DNA from: CAVWCQ01 sp963753545
GTDB lineage: Bacteria; Chloroflexota; Anaerolineae; Aggregatilineales; Aggregatilineaceae
Length of the DNA: 64,000 bases
Reading direction: 5' to 3'
NCBI GenBank assembly: GCA_963753545.1
Contig: CAVWCQ010000008.1
Span: 62,001 to 126,000, forward strand
This document shows, one piece after another, positions 1-8,798 of the stretch (positions within the stretch are counted from its first letter, which is position 1; each line of letters starts with the position of its first letter). A program made the translations under genes and the position numbers. The notes beneath the pieces were generated by a model that saw nothing but the letters and a program-made list of their open reading frames with translations, did not search any database and was not told the DNA's origin.

Positions 1-2
1 TA

Positions 3-944
3 GTGCGCGTCAACGATCTCCGATTGGGCGATGTGAACGGAAAGATGTGCCTGGTCGCCGTCGACATCGGCCTTCGGGGCATCCTGCGGAGGCTCAATCT
101 CGAGGCGAGGGGAGAGCGCTTCCTTTCGTTGTTCCGGTACCGTTTGCCAAACACCCTGATCGGATGGCATTATCTCCAACCGGTTGAGCCGAAACTCTCG
201 CGTCTCACCCTGACAATTTCCCGACAAAAGGCCTCAAAACTGCATCCGGCGGACCTCGCGGAGATCATCAGCGAGTTCTCGCAGAAGGAGCGGACCGTGA
301 TTTTTGGAACGCTCGACGTGGAGACAGCAGCCGAGGCCCTGCACGAACTGGAGCCCAGCGTCCAGGCGGACATCATTGACGATATGTCCAAGGATAAGGC
401 GTCCGACATCCTCGAGCAGATGCCTCCAGACGAAGCCGCAGACGTTCTTGGCGACCTGCCTGAACATAAAGCGCAGGAACTTATCAACCTTATGGAGAAG
501 GATGAAGCCCAGGACGTACAGGAACTTATGGAACACGAAGAGGATACCGCCGGTGGTCTCATGACCACTGAGTATCTTGCGTTCCCGCCGGACATGACCG
601 TTGAGGATGCCATCCGTGAGCTCCGGCTCGAGGCACCCGATGTTGAAACCGTCTACTATCTCTATATCCTCGATGATCAGGAGCGACTTCTCGGCGTCGT
701 GACGCTCAAGGACCTGATCCTTGCCAGACCGGAGACCATGATCAAGGACATCATGCGATCGCCGGTCAAGACGCTGTCGGTGGAGGCCGAACAGAACGAT
801 GTGGCCGAATTCATTTCGAAGTACAATCTGTTGGCCGCTCCCGTCGTTGACGAGAACATGGTACTGCGGGGTATCGTGACGGTCGATGACGTTGTTGACT
901 TCCTTCTGCCGCCTGCTTCGAGAAAACGCAGGAGAAAAATGTAA
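3..944 (+). CDS. PRC-barrel/MgtE_N/CBS-domain regulatory protein (5' end cut by window)
   Basis: Soluble protein with the cytoplasmic sensor modules of MgtE magnesium transporters but without the MgtE membrane domain. Residues ~1-30 look like the second half of a PRC barrel, ~75-180 are MgtE_N-type acidic helical repeats (LEQMPPDEAADVLGDLPE), and ~185-305 are two CBS motifs ending in VTVDDVVDFLLPP. The first in-frame start is a GTG at base 3, but the PRC barrel is incomplete, so the true start probably lies before the window. The stop is 87 bp before an NRAMP-type transporter on the same strand, so the two are probably co-transcribed and this protein may gate or sense metal for that transporter (inference). 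Confidence 0.85.
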   Translation: MRVNDLRLGDVNGKMCLVAVDIGLRGILRRLNLEARGERFLSLFRYRLPNTLIGWHYLQPVEPKLSRLTLTISRQKASKLHPADLAEIISEFSQKERTVIFGTLDVETAAEALHELEPSVQADIIDDMSKDKASDILEQMPPDEAADVLGDLPEHKAQELINLMEKDEAQDVQELMEHEEDTAGGLMTTEYLAFPPDMTVEDAIRELRLEAPDVETVYYLYILDDQERLLGVVTLKDLILARPETMIKDIMRSPVKTLSVEAEQNDVAEFISKYNLLAAPVVDENMVLRGIVTVDDVVDFLLPPASRKRRRKM

Positions 945-1031
945 TCCACCCGCTCTTGCCGATCACCGTATCCCCAATCCATTGATCCTCCCGGCAGCGG
1001 CTCCAATGTCCCGGGAGCATGAGGCTGATCC

Positions 1032-2291
1032 GTGAAACTGTTCGAACGCATCAAGAACAAATTAATGCAGAGCCGGTTCCTCGTGGTGCTGTCAGTTATC
1101 GGGCCGGGGTTCATTGCGGGGAACGCGGGAAACGATGCCGGCGGCATCGCCACGTACTCCATCGTGGGAGCACGCGAGGGGTATGGGCTCCTGTGGGCGC
1201 TCATCCTCATCACCTTCGCCCTGGCAGTGATCCAGGAGATGTCATCGCGGATGGGCGTCGTGACCGGCAAAGGCTTCGGCGACCTGGTGCGGGAACAGTT
1301 CGGGATCCGCGTGACGCTTGCCATCATGGCGCTGTTTGTCTTCGCGAACCTGACCATCATGATCGCCGAGTTCGCCGGCATCGCTGCGAGCATGGAGCTC
1401 TTCGGCGTGCACAAGCATATTTCCGTGCCGATCTCCGCGTTCGTTGTCTGGTTCATCGTCGTAAAAGGGAATTTCAAACAGGTGGAGCGGCTCCTGATTG
1501 CCATCAGCCTGATCTACCTCACCTACGTGTTTTCCGGCATCATGTCCAACCCCCCCTGGAAAGAAGTCGCCCGGCAGATCATGGTGCCGCACATCAGGCT
1601 CGATAAGGACTATCTGCTGCTCTTTATAACCATGGTGGGAACGACGATCACTCCGTACATGCAGTTCTATCTGCAGTCGGCCGTAGTGGACAAGGGGATC
1701 CGCGTCGATGAGTACCGGTATGCCAAGTTTGACGTCTACGCCGGGTCCTTCATGACGGTGTTCATCGCATTTTTCATCGTGCTCAGCACCGGGACCATCT
1801 TGCATCCTGCCGGCGTGATCGTTGATTCCGCTGAGAATGCGGCACAGGCGCTACAGCCCCTGGCAGGCGATTTTGCTTCTCATCTGTTCGCCATTGGCCT
1901 GCTGAACGCATCGTTCCTTGCGGCCTTTGTCCTGCCGCTGGCAACGGCCTACGGCCTTTCGGAGGCGTTCGGGTGGGAGTCGGGGATCAACAAGACGTTC
2001 CGGGAGGCGCCGCAGTTCCTGGGCTTCTACACGGCCTTCATCGTTATCGGGGCGGGGGCTATCCTGCTTCCGAACGCGCCGCTCATCAAGATCATGTACC
2101 TGTCCCAGACCATCAACGGGATGCTCCTGCCTGTCGTGCTGATCATCATGCTGCGGCTGGTCAACGATGCGTCGATCATGGGGGAGTACGTCAACTCAAA
2201 GCGGATGAACGTGATCGCCTGGTTCACCGTGGCCGTGCTTATCCTGCTGACCGTCATGCTGCTGGTGACCAGCTTTGTGTATACATTTTAA
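1032..2291 (+). CDS. NRAMP-family divalent metal transporter, variant motifs
   Basis: Integral membrane protein of 419 residues with about 11 helices, the size of NRAMP/MntH transporters. Helix 1 carries GPGFIAGNAGNDAGG where Mn/Fe NRAMPs have a DPGN motif. The helix 6 region reads TTITPYMQFYLQS where they have an MPH motif with the metal-binding methionine. The missing methionine suggests a harder ion such as Mg2+, as in NRAMP-related magnesium transporters; this is inference, supported by the MgtE-like sensor gene just upstream. The start is GTG at 1032, where alignment to the family begins. Confidence 0.85.
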   Translation: MKLFERIKNKLMQSRFLVVLSVIGPGFIAGNAGNDAGGIATYSIVGAREGYGLLWALILITFALAVIQEMSSRMGVVTGKGFGDLVREQFGIRVTLAIMALFVFANLTIMIAEFAGIAASMELFGVHKHISVPISAFVVWFIVVKGNFKQVERLLIAISLIYLTYVFSGIMSNPPWKEVARQIMVPHIRLDKDYLLLFITMVGTTITPYMQFYLQSAVVDKGIRVDEYRYAKFDVYAGSFMTVFIAFFIVLSTGTILHPAGVIVDSAENAAQALQPLAGDFASHLFAIGLLNASFLAAFVLPLATAYGLSEAFGWESGINKTFREAPQFLGFYTAFIVIGAGAILLPNAPLIKIMYLSQTINGMLLPVVLIIMLRLVNDASIMGEYVNSKRMNVIAWFTVAVLILLTVMLLVTSFVYTF

Positions 2292-2333
2292 AACGAAATA
2301 GCTGACGCTACAATTTGAATCTCTCTGAGCAAA

Positions 2334-3037
2334 CTACGGATTAGAGCTCCGGGATTCATAGGGTATCGGGTCTTTGATGCCTGCCCCGCTGAAACCTTTC
2401 AAACGCAGAACACAGCTTTCACACCTTCCGCAAGCCCTCTCGCTATTCTGATAACAGCTCCACGTAAGGTGGAGCGGTGCGCCGAGTTCTGCTCCCTTTC
2501 TGACGATCGCGGCTTTGTTCATATGAATGAGCGGAGTGATGATCTCGGTCCGCGTCTCCGGCTTCGTGCCCGTCTCGATCACTTTGTTGAACGCCTGGTA
2601 GAAGATCTCGCGGCAGTCGGGATAGCCGGAGCTGTCCTCCTCCACGGCGCCAATGTAGATCTTGGTGGCACCGATGACCTCGGCCCAGGACACGGCGATG
2701 GCAAGGAGATGGGCGTTCCGGAAGGGGACGTAGGTCGAGGGAATTGCTTGGAGTGCGGAGTGCGAAGTGCGGAGTGCGGAGTTCTGGAACGGGAATGCTG
2801 GTGTCCGTTAGGGCCGAACCGCCGATGACCTTGAGGTGCTCGATGCTGACGACGAGACGTTTCTCGGCCTGGTAGAACTCCGCCAGCTCCTGGAACGCGC
2901 GCAGTTCGCGCGCTTCGGTCCTCTGGCCGTAATTGACGTGAGGACATGCCAGGCGATAGTTCTCGTTCGCCATGGCTGCCGTAACACAACTGTCCATTCC
3001 GCCGCTTACGAGCACGACGGCAAGATCATGTCTTCAT
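2334..3037 (-). CDS. queC: 7-cyano-7-deazaguanine synthase QueC, frameshifted
   Basis: Makes preQ0 from CDG with ATP and ammonia in the queuosine pathway. The N terminus has the PP-loop SGGMDSC. The C terminus has the zinc site in SCYQNSERACGRCESC and the family stretch AIPSTYVPFRNAHLLAIA. The product is split between frames. One shift lies at the start: ATG 3035-3037 reads MKT, then one base is out of frame before LAVVLVSGG. The other lies at a heptamer repeat (2752-2782) that replaces the loop between SIPVP and IPSTYVP. Either the gene is broken or phase-variable, or the sequence carries indel errors. queD lies 2 kb away. Confidence 0.85.
2752..2782. repeat. Heptamer tandem repeat inside queC
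   Basis: Four copies of AGTGCGG (one with A for the last G) plus a partial fifth. They lie in the loop-coding part of queC between the SIPVP and IPSTYVP segments and coincide with a change of reading frame. The unit length is not a multiple of three, so loss or gain of a unit changes the frame. Confidence 0.8.
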
Positions 3038-3166
3038 GGTTCAGTGTACCAAGATTGATGAGCAATTTCCAGATATATAAGGATGTCCTCAGAAAAAAAT
3101 CCCCCGGCCGAAAGAGCAGGGGGAGCGGCCGGGGTACGGAAGGAGCCCTGTGGTGCCAAACAGAAG

Positions 3167-3304
3167 CTAATGGGCGCCGTGGATGAGCATAGGCAGACAG
3201 CGGGTGCAGACGATCTTTTCTTTACCGTCGTTGTAGCAGGGAAGATAGGTCTTTTCCTTGTCTTCGGAACCGCAAATGAAACATTTGATCTCTTTTTTCA
3301 CCAT
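3167..3304 (-). CDS. Small four-cysteine zinc-ribbon-like protein (45 aa)
   Basis: The product starts MVKKEIKCFICGSEDKEK and ends MLIHGAH. It has two CxxC knuckles (CFIC and CTRC) about 25 residues apart plus one further Cys (LPCYND), which is a typical small zinc or iron site. Its ATG is one base after the stop of the upstream DUF1858 gene, so the two are co-translated. The specific function is unknown; a redox or metal role next to the DUF1858 disulfide protein is inference. Confidence 0.7.
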   Translation of the reverse strand: MVKKEIKCFICGSEDKEKTYLPCYNDGKEKIVCTRCLPMLIHGAH

Positions 3305-3305
3305 G

Positions 3306-3521
3306 TTATTCCCCCTGTGCCGCGTTGATCTCGGCGACGATCTTGTCCGGATCGAGATTATGCATCATGGCGCCGAAGGAGATCGATTCCACATTGATGC
3401 CGGGGCAGGTGAAGCATCCGTTGCCGAAGTGCTTCTCGATGACCGCACGAGCGCCGGGTACGTTCTTGATGGCGTCGCCGATGAGGGTATCCTTTGTCAC
3501 TTTCTTTTTCTCTGCAAGCAT
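3306..3521 (-). CDS. DUF1858 hybrid-cluster-associated redox disulfide protein
   Basis: Protein of 71 residues with the DUF1858 signature: TKDTLIGDAIKNVPGARAVI, then HFGNGCFTCPGI containing the CxxC, then a LDPDKIVAEIN tail. The family is often found with hybrid-cluster protein and anaerobic redox genes. A longer reading is possible from 3584, but the ATG at 3521 has a clear AGGAGG 7 bases upstream and is chosen. Upstream lies an FNR-like site (3579-3590) correctly placed for activation. Confidence 0.85.
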   Translation of the reverse strand: MLAEKKKVTKDTLIGDAIKNVPGARAVIEKHFGNGCFTCPGINVESISFGAMMHNLDPDKIVAEINAAQGE

Positions 3522-3550
3522 GGCAGCCTCCTTGTACTGGATATGTTCAC

Positions 3551-3590
3551 ATAATACCAGAAACCTGCTGGATTGGTATGACACAAATCA
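3551..3590 (-). promoter_or_regulatory. Promoter with FNR-like operator for the DUF1858 gene
   Basis: On the minus strand a TATTAT -10 lies at 3556-3551. TGACACAAATCA (3579-3590, TGAC-N4-ATCA) is centred about 41 bases upstream of the predicted start of transcription, which is the class II position for Crp/Fnr activators. There is no obvious -35 box. Confidence 0.55.
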
Positions 3591-3637
3591 TACGGGCGAG
3601 GGAACTATGCAGAGGTCAGAAAACAGATATCGGTAAT

Positions 3638-3684
3638 CCGCTATGACCGGGGTCATAGCGGTCAGGCGGGTCCTCTGGTATACT
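3638..3684 (+). promoter_or_regulatory. Perfect 24-bp palindrome operator plus -10 box
   Basis: CCGCTATGACC-GG-GGTCATAGCGG (3638-3661) is a perfect inverted repeat containing TGAC-N4-GTCA, a Crp/Fnr-type core. A TATACT -10 lies at 3679-3684. The operator centre (3649.5) is about 41.5 bases upstream of the expected start near 3691. An AGGAGG ribosome site precedes the ATG at 3715. Confidence 0.65.
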
Positions 3685-3714
3685 TAATTCCAATAACCTT
3701 AAAGGAGGCATTGA

Positions 3715-4128
3715 ATGGATACATTTGTCAGGAGATTCATCATCATGAGCATCGTCTATCTGGGGATTTCTTCACTGGTGGGCATCGCCATGCTGGGCAG
3801 TGAAAAGGCCATGGCGCTCAAATTCGTCCACTCCCATCTGAATATGCTCGGTTGGGTGTCCATGATGATCTACGGTGTGGGGTACCACATCCTGCCGAAG
3901 TTCATGGGGAGAAGGCTCTACAGCACGAAGCTGGGGGAGGTCCAATTCTGGATGGCGAACGTCGGCTTGATAGCCATGCTGCTGTCCTACACGACGAATG
4001 TGTACAGCCCGTCTAACGCTCTTGTGATGATAACGGTGGCCGCAGGTATGCTGGAGACGGCGTCTATCTTCCTGTTCTTCTACAACATGATGAAGACCCT
4101 GATGCCTCCCATCGAACAACCTCAGTAA
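3715..4128 (+). CDS. Small heme-copper-oxidase subunit I-like membrane protein
   Basis: Protein of 137 residues with four predicted membrane helices. It resembles the central part of NorB/CcoN-type subunit I: FVHSHLNMLGWVSMMIYGVG then YHILPKFMGR, keeping the conserved His-x-His-x-x-x-Gly-Trp and Tyr-His pattern. It is far shorter than a catalytic oxidase (about 450 residues), so it is either a heme-binding accessory/sensor or an electron-transfer subunit. A strong AGGAGG precedes the ATG. The FNR-like palindrome upstream predicts induction at low oxygen or by nitric oxide. Confidence 0.7.
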   Translation: MDTFVRRFIIMSIVYLGISSLVGIAMLGSEKAMALKFVHSHLNMLGWVSMMIYGVGYHILPKFMGRRLYSTKLGEVQFWMANVGLIAMLLSYTTNVYSPSNALVMITVAAGMLETASIFLFFYNMMKTLMPPIEQPQ

Positions 4129-4183
4129 TCGATGTGAAAAAGTCACAAGGTGCTCTGGAAAGGACTGTCAGCTGAGCGGGGAG

Positions 4184-4240
4184 GATGACGTTGTTGACTT
4201 CCTGAAGACATCGGTTGTCTCTCGAATGCATGAACGTTAG
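4184..4240 (+). pseudogene. Fossil of a CBS-domain C terminus
   Basis: Twenty bases (4184-4203) are identical to 885-904 in the first gene and encode the same DDVVDFL end of a CBS domain. The frame runs on through KTSVVSRMHER to a TAG at 4238. Nothing CBS-like is seen upstream, so this is at most a remnant left by duplication. Confidence 0.3.
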
Positions 4241-4248
4241 TTTTTCAT

Positions 4249-4920
4249 TTATGATGAAAAGGCCCCGAGCCCATCCTTGTCAAGGATGATGATCTTGCCG
4301 TCCTTGTCAGCGAGTAACCCCGCTTTTTTGAACTTCGTGAACGTACGGATGGACGTCTCCACCGTGGTGCCGACCATGTCTGCAACATCCTGCTTGGTCA
4401 GGCGCATGTCTATCGTAATACCGCTCTTGGACTCGACCCCGACCTTGCCGGCAAGCTTCAGCAGGAGCGCTGCGATCCGCGCCTCCACGCGCTCAAGCGC
4501 GATGTTCTTGAGGGAGTCATGGGAGCTTTTCATGCGGTCTCCCATCTGGAGTGCCATGCAGTACATGAGGTTCGGGAATCGGTCCACGAGCCGCATGAGG
4601 TTCTTTCGCGATATCTTGAGGACTTCGCTGTCTTCCATGGCAACGGCATTGGCCGGATAGGGGAACCCTTTGATGACGGCAACGCCTCCGAAGATATCGG
4701 TCGGGTGAGATCACCTCAAGAATGATCTCCTTGCCTTCGTGGGACAACTTGGTGATCTTCACTTTTCCCTTCAGGACCAGGTAGAACCATTCAGGCGGCT
4801 CGCCCTCCGAGAATATGGTCTCCTTCTTTTTGTAAAACGATGTGGAGAGATAGGGCTCAAGCTCTTTGAACTCGGCGTCGGAGAGGCCCTTGAAGAGATC
4901 ACCTTCTTGTACTGTTTCAT
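4249..4920 (-). CDS. Crp/Fnr-family transcription regulator, frameshifted
   Basis: An effector-binding domain (EGEPPEWFYLVLKGKVKITK) is followed by a dimer helix and a Crp-type helix-turn-helix (LTKQDVADMVGTTVETSIR). The N terminus has no cysteines for an Fe-S cluster, so it is more like DNR or a heme/ligand-sensing Crp than classical FNR. Two single-base shifts interrupt it: one just after the start (AAA where AAAA would keep frame, near 4915) and one near 4705 after EVISP. It is the obvious candidate to bind the TGAC-N4-(A/G)TCA sites 0.6 kb away. Confidence 0.8.
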
Positions 4921-4987
4921 GGACCTAAGGATATACAAAAAACCGTTTTTTATCCAGAGAAAAATGACCGTTTCGCCCTTTTGGGTG

Positions 4988-5016
4988 TTGACTTTTTACG
5001 GTCCCTGACTTATTAT
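4988..5016 (+). promoter_or_regulatory. Sigma70-type promoter abutting the queD start
   Basis: TTGACT (4988-4993), a 17-base spacer and TATTAT (5011-5016). The expected start of transcription falls within a base or two of the queD ATG at 5024, and no ribosome site is visible, so the mRNA would be leaderless or nearly so. Confidence 0.55.
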
Positions 5017-5023
5017 CTCCGCC

Positions 5024-5393
5024 ATGTACGAACTGATGGTCGAATCCAAATTTGCCGCGGCCCACCAACTGCGCGGCTATAAAGGTAAATGTGAGAACCT
5101 CCACGGCCATAACTGGCGCGTGACCGTTGCGGTCACCGCGGAACGGCTCAATGAGATCGGGCCTGGCCATCGATTTTCATGACCTGAAAAAGGCGCTCCG
5201 CGAGGTACTGGACCAGCTGGAACACACCTTTCTGAACGATATTTTTCCCTTCACACAGATCAATCCGTCCTCGGAGAATGTTGCCAAGTGGATCTACGAC
5301 AGCATGGTCAAGAAGGTCAACGACAGCAACATTGAGGTCGCCAGCGTCACCGTCTGGGAGTCGGACACGGCCTCGGCGAGCTATTTCGAGTAA
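5024..5393 (+). CDS. queD: 6-carboxy-tetrahydropterin synthase QueD, frameshifted
   Basis: Converts dihydroneopterin triphosphate to 6-carboxytetrahydropterin in queuosine synthesis. It has the zinc histidines (AAHQLRG and NLHGHNW), the CEN cysteine region (GKCENLHGH), and an ending VTVWESDTASASYFE typical of the 6-pyruvoyl-tetrahydropterin synthase fold; about 122 residues. One extra G in GGG near 5158 breaks the frame between NEIG and LAIDFHDL, and removing it restores a complete protein. It works upstream of QueC, encoded 2 kb away. Confidence 0.88.
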
Positions 5394-5432
5394 CCTCTCG
5401 TACCAGGTCACCGCATATACTGTCTTGACCTG

Positions 5433-6801
5433 ATGGCGAAGGGGATCCGATGAACTCATTGACCGAAGAATCGCAGAACAGATCCTTTCCCTTGCCGCTT
5501 CCCTCAAGGCAACAGCCGCAGAGATCTATATCCGGAACTCCTCCTCGACCACGATAGAAGTGAAGGACCAGAAGGTCGATGCCTTTGAGAGGGCTCGTGA
5601 CATCGGAGCAGGTCTCCGGGTGCTCGTCGGCGACCGCATGGGCTTTGCCTACACCACGGACCTTACGCCAGAATCCTTGCGCGCCCTTGCGGCTTCGGCC
5701 GTGACCAATGCGCGGAACACCGCATCCGACCCGTTCCCGGGAATCCCCGAAGTACCGCCTGCACCCTATCAGTCCGTTTCCATATTCGATCCGGCGGTCG
5801 TCGCGCTTTCGGAAGGGGAAAAGATCGAGCGGGTCATGGCCATGGAACGCGAGGCATTTGCCGTGGATCCGCGGGTAAAGCGCATTCGCAAGGCGTCTGC
5901 AGGTTTCTCCGATTCCTCGACGTTGATCATGAACAGCCTCGGCGCGGAGGTTCTCACCGAGGCGACCGCTGTTTCTGCCAGCATCGAGGTTGTCGCCGAA
6001 CAGAAAGGTGAATCGCAGGCGGGGTGGGAATACGATGTAAGGCGCTTCTACCGAGAACTGGACATCGAACGGGTCGGCAGGCGGGCGGCGCGGAAGGCCC
6101 TTGATCTCCTCGGCGCCTGCAATATCGAATCGGTCAAGGCGCCGGTCGTTCTGGATCCGTCGGTGGCGGAGGAGTTCCTTTCCATCATGGCGAGCGGGTT
6201 CTCCGCGGAGAACGTCCAGAAGAAGAAGTCGTTGTTCATCGGAAAGCTTGACACCGAGGTCGTGTCTCCGCTCATCACGGTCTACGATGACGGCTTGCTG
6301 CAGGAGGGCTCGGCACGGCGCCGTCCGATGATGAACTGGTGCCGATGAAGAAGAAAACGGTCATTGACAAGGGCAGGCTTGCCCTGTTCCTGTACAACAC
6401 CTATACGGCGAACAAGGACAGGACCGTATCGACGGGGAACGGCATACGCGGCGGTTTCAAGGGAATGCCCGGCGTCGGGGTCACCAATCTGTACATAGCG
6501 CCAGGCGCATCGTCGCAGGAAGAGATCCTTCTCGCAACGCCGAAAGGCCTCCTGGTAACGGAGATCATGGGCGCCCATATGGCCAATCCTATCATCGGGT
6601 GATTTTTCCGTAGGCGCAACAGGGTTCTGGATCGAGCAGGGGAAGAAGGCCTACCCGGTCCGGGAGATCACCATCGCGGGTAATATACTCGATCTTATGA
6701 AGAACATCGATGCCGTCGGCAGCGATCTGCGCTTTTCCGGCAGGATCGGGTGCCCTACGCTTGAGAGTGAAAGAATTGTCGATCGGCGGAAAGTGAAGTA
6801 A
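5433..6801 (+). CDS. PmbA/TldD-family metallopeptidase-like protein, frameshifted
   Basis: About 450 residues in pieces. The N part reads EIYIRNSSSTTIEVKDQKVD, the middle has GVGVTNLYIAPG, and the C part has LLVTEIMGAHMANPI then GDFSVGATGFWIEQG. These are hallmarks of PmbA/TldD, which act as a heterodimeric protease on peptides such as microcins and antitoxins. Frame changes occur near 5445 (after ATG 5433), near 6305 (GGG for GGGG), and near 6597. The PmbA half is favoured by the C-terminal motif. It follows queD by 39 bp. No partner gene is seen here. Confidence 0.85.
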
Positions 6802-6873
6802 TTGAACGTTGAAAATACTTCTTTTATCACGAAGAGCACGAAGGAAACATTAAACTTTTGTAAATTCTTGTTT

Positions 6874-6928
6874 CTTGACCCTTGACCCTTGACCCTTGAC
6901 CCTTGACCCTTGACCCTTGACCCTTGAC
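6874..6928. repeat. Heptamer tandem repeat between convergent genes
   Basis: Seven exact copies of CTTGACC plus a partial eighth. The array lies just past the corrected stop of hflX (6935) and after the pmbA/tldD stop (6801). It is the second heptamer array in the left part of the window, unrelated in unit sequence to the first. Confidence 0.9.
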
Positions 6929-6934
6929 TTCTTC

Positions 6935-8635
6935 TTACCTCGCCGGCCACACTCGTTCCTCGATCTCCTTCAATAAACCTCCAAAGCTCTCGGGATCCAG
7001 GGCGGAGCATACGATGCCCCGTGAAACGGCTTGCTATCGCCTTTGCCCAAAGCGGATTCACGAGATCGACCTTATTGAACACCATGAGCCTCGGGATCTC
7101 GTCCAGTCCGATCTCGGACAGGATCTTGTCCACGGATGCTATCTGCTGTTCAAAGCGTGGATTGCTGATATCGACAATATGCAGGATCAGGTCGGCGTCG
7201 CGCATCTCGTCGAGTGTGGCCCGGAAGGCACCCAAAAGGTCCTTCGGCAGATCACGGATGAAACCCACGGTGTCCGTGATGACCACTTCGCGCTCCCTCG
7301 GGAATCGCAGCCGCCGCGTTGCCGTGTCGAGCGTCGCAAAGAGGAGGTCCTCTGCCTTCACCCGAGGCCCTGGTCAACGCATTGAAGAGCGTCGATTTTC
7401 CGGCGTTCGTATATCCCGCGATCGACACGATGGGGATCGCGCTGCTGACGCGCCTCTCCCGCCGCTGGTTCCGCGCCTTGCCGAGGGCATCGAGCTGCTT
7501 TTCGAGCCTTCGTATCTTATCGCGTGCCCTGCGCATGTCGATCTCGAGACGGGTCTCTCCCGGGCCCCTGCCGCCTATGCCGCCGGTGAGCCGTGAGAGG
7601 GCGGTCGAACGTTCCGACAGGCGGGGAAGTCGGTATTTCAGCTGGGCAAGTTCCACCTGGACCTTGCCGTCGCCGCTATGCGCCCGCCGGGCGAAGATGT
7701 CGAGGATAAGCTGGGTACGGTCGATGACCCGCATCTCGGTGATATCGCCGATGGCCTTGACCTGCGCCGGCGTGAGGTCCTGGTTGAAAACGATAAGGTC
7801 CGCGCCGAGCTGCTGGGAGCGGATGATGAGCTCCTTCAGCTTGCCTTCACCGAGGAGATAACGCGGATTGATGTCATGGGGCCGCTGAATGACCGTATCC
7901 AGGACATGGATCGCATCGGAACGGGCGAGCTCCTTCAACTCCTCGACGGACTCCTCCTGCTCTGATTTTGCCGCCTTGGAAACGCTCACGAGAATGGCGC
8001 GGTCTCTTCTTGACGACTTCCCCGGCTCGCTGGAGCCGCTCCATTTCGCGCTCAATGGTCGTGACCAGGTCGAAGGCGTCGATCGTCAGGCCGTGAACGG
8101 ACTGCGGGGGAACGACCTCGTAGAGTTTGTCCTCGGGGTTAGGCGGGAGGAGATGTGCGATGGACATGGTGCCGGGAAGACCGTCCTTCAGGACCGTCAG
8201 GGCTGCCATCATGTCGAGCCTGAGAAGCGCCAGGTCCGTCAGGTCTTCCTGGTTCAACGGCTGATCCTTGAGATGGGTGTGGACGAAACGGACGCCCCGG
8301 AGCCGTTTGGCGCCAAGACGGTGTTCAGAGAGGTCGGGGATGAGGATGTCATGGTTCGTACCGACCAAGACGTCCCGGACTCCGCCCGCACGGTCGATGA
8401 TGAGACCTACCTGGCGGCCGATCATGGCGGAAGCCTCGGTCAGGGCACGGGCAGCCTCGGGCGTAATGATCGCGTCGGGCGGCATCTTTCGCCGGTAGAG
8501 CCGTTCGAGCGTCTTGATCTCAGCGGGTTTGAGGCCAGTTGTATTGCCGTGAATGGTAGGGATAGGTGGCTCCTTGATGCTTATTTTATCATGCGGAAGC
8601 CGGTATCGGACGGTGATTGAAGCTCCCTGCAGCAA
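6935..8635 (-). CDS. hflX: GTPase HflX, frameshifted
   Basis: Ribosome-associated GTPase that rescues stalled ribosomes. It has the extended N domain (IHGNTTGLKPAEIKTLERLY), a glycine-rich linker (GGIGGRGPGETRLE), G1 GYTNAGKSTLFNAL, G3 DTVGFIRDLP and G4 NKVD. Three single-base shifts are seen: near 8010, near 7355 (just after G1) and near 7022. Correcting the last gives G5 SALD and a normal ending EERVWPAR with TAA at 6935-6937. The start is uncertain: the TTG at 8635 lies inside a REP-like repeat and no clear ATG is in frame. Confidence 0.9.
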
Positions 8636-8709
8636 GTTGCAGGTAATCTTGCTATTTACTTTGATCGCGTTCCAACCCCACAGAAAGCTTCGGGGAATGC
8701 GCTCGCTCC
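8616..8709 (-). repeat. REP-like two-hairpin repeat, copy A
   Basis: Read on the minus strand it runs from GGAGCGAGCGCATTCCCCG to GGGAGCTTCAAT, with a degenerate CCCCGAAGCTTTCTGTGGGG hairpin and a CCTGCA...TGCAGG hairpin. It matches copy B at 11981-12090. It covers the 5' flank of hflX. Confidence 0.75.
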
Positions 8710-8798
8710 CGGATTTCTCGTCATCGTTGATTTATCGGCAAAAAAATAGCGCAGAAATGACCCTCGCTGCGCTGAAGAACTCCGGACGATATGAGCGT

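Noticed and set aside
4133..4147. TGTGA-AAAAG-TCACA palindrome resembling a CRP site
   Set aside because: Spacing is 5 rather than 6 bases and it lies between the 3' ends of two convergent genes, so a regulatory role is unlikely.
6651..7022. HflX with a C-terminal heptapeptide-repeat tail (GSRVKGQ repeats) read through the CTTGACC array
   Set aside because: A one-base shift near 7022 restores the normal HflX ending and a stop at 6935, just before the array; the tail is a frame artefact.
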